Source of the DNA: a bacterium
Lineage (GTDB): Bacteria > Deinococcota > Deinococci > Deinococcales > Deinococcaceae
Reading direction: 5' to 3'
Assembly (NCBI GenBank): GCA_021810505.1
Contig: JAJZIR010000004.1
Coordinates: forward strand, 62,001-126,000
Length of the DNA: 64,000 nt
Shown: positions 62,113 through 64,000 of the stretch, piece by piece
Layout: each line of letters begins with the position of its first letter
How positions within the stretch are numbered: position 1 is the first letter of the stretch
Made by a program: the position numbers and the translations under genes
The notes under the pieces: generated by a model
The model's database searches: none
Seen by the model: the letters and a program-made list of their open reading frames with translations, nothing else
Told to the model about the DNA's origin: nothing

Positions 62113-64000
62113 GTGCGCGAAGGTACCGATAGAAACCCGGCAGATGGTCTGGAGGCCTGGAGGCGCGCCGCCGAGCGGGAGCTCGGGCGACCGCTGGCCC
62201 AAGGCGAGAGGCTGCTCTACACCGCGCGAGACGCCTTGGACCCCGGATTCCCGGGCCAACCGCCCTACCTGCGAGGACCTCGGGCCAGCATGTACGCCGG
62301 AAGGCCCTGGACCATCCGGCAGTACGCCGGCTTCTCGACCGCTGAGGCGAGCAACGCCTTCTTCCGCCGGAGCCTGGCAGCCGGGCAGACCGGCCTCTCG
62401 GTGGCCTTCGATCTGCCCACCCACCGGGGATACGACTCCGACCACCCCAGGGTCGCCGGCGACGTGGGCGTCGCCGGGGTGGCGATCGACGCGGTCAGCG
62501 ACATGGAGCGCCTCTTCGCCGGGATCCCGCTGGACCAGGTCTCCGTCTCCATGACCATGAACGGGGCGGTGCTGCCGGTGATGGCCGCTTTCCTGGTCTG
62601 CGCCGAGCGCCAGGGCGTCCCCTGGGACCAGCTCTCCGGGACCATCCAGAACGACATCCTCAAGGAATTCATGGTCCGCAATACCTACATCTACCCGCCC
62701 GGGCCCAGCTTGCGGATCGTCGGGGACGTCATCGCCTACCTCTCGGAGCGGGTACCCCGCTTCCACCCGATCAGCATCTCCGGGTATCACCTGCAGGAGG
62801 CCGGAGCGGGAGCCGCCCTGGAGCTCGGCCTGACCCTGGCCGACGGTTTGGCCTACGTCCAGACCGCCTTGGAGCGCGGCCTCCAGGTCGACCGCTTCGC
62901 ACCCAAGCTGAGCTTCTTCTTCGCCATCGGCATGGATTTCTTGGGGGAGATCGCCAAGCTCAGAGCTGCTAGGCTGCTCTGGTCAGAGCTGATGGAGCGC
63001 TTCGCGCCCGCCGACCCGGCCTCCAAGGTCCTGCGCACCCACTGCCAGACCTCCGGATGGAGCCTGACCGCCCAGGACCCTCTGAACAACGTAGTGCGCA
63101 CGACCATCGAGGCCTTGGCGGCGGTGTTGGGTGGAACGCAGAGCCTCCACACCAACAGCTACGACGAGGCGATCGGCTTGCCGACCGAGCGCAGCGCCCG
63201 GATCGCCCGCAACACCCAGCTGATCCTCAGGGAGGAGGCCGGCCTGCGGGAAGTCATCGACCCCTTGGGGGGATCGTTCTACCTGGAAGCGAGGACCAGG
63301 GAGATCGCCCGGCAAGCTAGGGAGGTGATCGCTGAGGTGGAGAGCCAGGGCGGCATGGTGCGGGCGATCGAGCTGGGCTGGCCGCAGCGGCAGGTCGAGT
63401 CGGCCGCAGCCAGGCGGCAGGCCCGCATTGACCGGGGCGAGGAGCGCATCGTGGGCATGAACGCCTTCCGCTCCGAAGACGCCGAGCCGCTCGAGGTCTT
63501 CTCGGTCGACAGCAGCGCAGTGCTGGGAGAGCAGCGCAGGCGCTTAGAGGAGCTGCGCAGGGACCGCGACGGGGAAGCCGCCTCCTCCGCCCTCTCGGCG
63601 CTGTCGGCAGCGGCTGAGGGAGGAGGCAACCTGCTCGGCCACAGCGTGGCGGCGATGCGCGCGGGCGCGACGCTCGGAGAGGTGAGCGCCGCTCTGGAGC
63701 GGGTCTTCGGCCGCCACGTCGCCGAGGCGCGCGCCAGCGGCGGGGTGTACGGCGCCGCCTACCAGGGGGACGCCGACTTCGCCGCGCTGCGGCGCAGGCT
63801 GGTCGGCTTCGCCGAGCAGAGGGGGCGCAGGCCCCGGGTACTGGTCGCCAAGCTGGGCCAGGACGGCCACGACCGCGGGGCCAAGGTGATCGCGGCCGGC
63901 TTCGCCGACCTGGGCTTCGACGTCGACCTAGCACCGCTCTTCCAGACCCCGGCCGAAGTCGCCAAGCAAGCCGCCGAGAACGACGTGCACGCGGTCGGCA
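62113..64000 (+). CDS. Methylmalonyl-CoA mutase, large subunit (incomplete at window end)
   Basis: B12-dependent isomerase of methylmalonyl-CoA and succinyl-CoA. From GTG 62113 (GGGAGGAG upstream) 629 codons are visible. The substrate barrel has [56 protein letters not shown] and [14 protein letters not shown]. The B12 domain begins near residue 575 with [17 protein letters not shown], containing the DxHxxG cobalt-ligand motif. The single-chain layout is the usual one in aerobic bacteria. It continues past 64000. Together with the CoA-transferase it suggests organic-acid catabolism. Confidence 0.93.
   Translation, partial: MREGTDRNPADGLEAWRRAAERELGRPLAQGERLLYTARDALDPGFPGQPPYLRGPRASMYAGRPWTIRQYAGFSTAEASNAFFRRSLAAGQTGLSVAFDLPTHRGYDSDHPRVAGDVGVAGVAIDAVSDMERLFAGIPLDQVSVSMTMNGAVLPVMAAFLVCAERQGVPWDQLSGTIQNDILKEFMVRNTYIYPPGPSLRIVGDVIAYLSERVPRFHPISISGYHLQEAGAGAALELGLTLADGLAYVQTALERGLQVDRFAPKLSFFFAIGMDFLGEIAKLRAARLLWSELMERFAPADPASKVLRTHCQTSGWSLTAQDPLNNVVRTTIEALAAVLGGTQSLHTNSYDEAIGLPTERSARIARNTQLILREEAGLREVIDPLGGSFYLEARTREIARQAREVIAEVESQGGMVRAIELGWPQRQVESAAARRQARIDRGEERIVGMNAFRSEDAEPLEVFSVDSSAVLGEQRRRLEELRRDRDGEAASSALSALSAAAEGGGNLLGHSVAAMRAGATLGEVSAALERVFGRHVAEARASGGVYGAAYQGDADFAALRRRLVGFAEQRGRRPRVLVAKLGQDGHDRGAKVIAAGFADLGFDVDLAPLFQTPAEVAKQAAENDVHAVG

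Overview
This is a GC-rich bacterial chromosome segment of about 64 kb. It is densely coding, with many 1-4 bp ATGA/GTGA/TTGA start-stop overlaps and frequent GTG and TTG starts. A Deinococcota (Deinococcus-Thermus) source is the best inference. The aspartate aminotransferase and the PyrE with a C-terminal CPxC resemble the Thermus forms from memory, the Crp/Fnr protein resembles the Deinococcus DdrI type, and about ten genes have a TANNNT -10 box only 5-9 nt before the start codon, the leaderless pattern known from that phylum. No database search was possible, so the assignment is provisional. No CRISPR array, rRNA, intact transposon or phage was seen.

Layout. 0-3 kb: a sugar ABC binding protein, aspC and tRNA-Lys. 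3.2-4.9 kb: a lower-GC patch with an alpha/beta hydrolase and a dead cupin gene, flanked by two copies of a ~93 bp module carrying an operator and the start of the next binding-protein gene. 4.9-10.9 kb (+): an ABC importer (binding protein, two permeases, ATPase) with a glycerophosphodiester phosphodiesterase and a PHP-type hydrolase. 11.5-15.9 kb (-): a convergent Ugp-like importer without ATPase, ending in a second PHP hydrolase; a decayed SIS-domain gene lies between. 16-18.5 kb: two acetyltransferases and moeA. 18.7-33.2 kb: a divergent L-rhamnose regulon. Its minus arm encodes a DeoR regulator, an ASRT-fold small protein, RhaI, RhaEW, RhaB, an epimerase and LutABC; its plus arm encodes the RhaSTPQ importer. 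Rhamnose can go to rhamnulose, rhamnulose-1-P, DHAP and lactaldehyde, lactate and then pyruvate. 33.2-35.2 kb: a mercury module (frameshifted merR, a MerR-type promoter, a small HMA-like ORF and merA).

35.5-45.3 kb: glmS, enoyl-CoA hydratase, an Lrp regulator divergent from an orphan peptide-binding protein, mnmA-pyrE, a sulfite-oxidase-like Moco enzyme, a ParB-like protein and an M24 peptidase. 45.5-49.2 kb: three rhodanese-family proteins with SufT, an inositol phosphatase and a Crp/Fnr regulator. 49.2-53.6 kb: a TPP riboswitch controlling thiBPQ and thiamine pyrophosphokinase. 53.6-64 kb: a TPR-membrane protein, a secreted DUF7282 repeat protein, PspC/YvlD membrane proteins, then panC-pilT-scoA-greA-scoB-guaB-mutA as one tightly packed + strand run. 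The last gene runs off the window.

The most unusual items are an Anabaena-sensory-rhodopsin-transducer-fold protein translationally coupled to the rhamnose regulator and isomerase; the paired CehA/McbA-type PHP hydrolases in two convergent phosphodiester-type uptake operons; the duplicated operator module around foreign DNA; three operator octamers spaced exactly 11 bp apart; and a TPP expression platform whose terminator also hides the Shine-Dalgarno.
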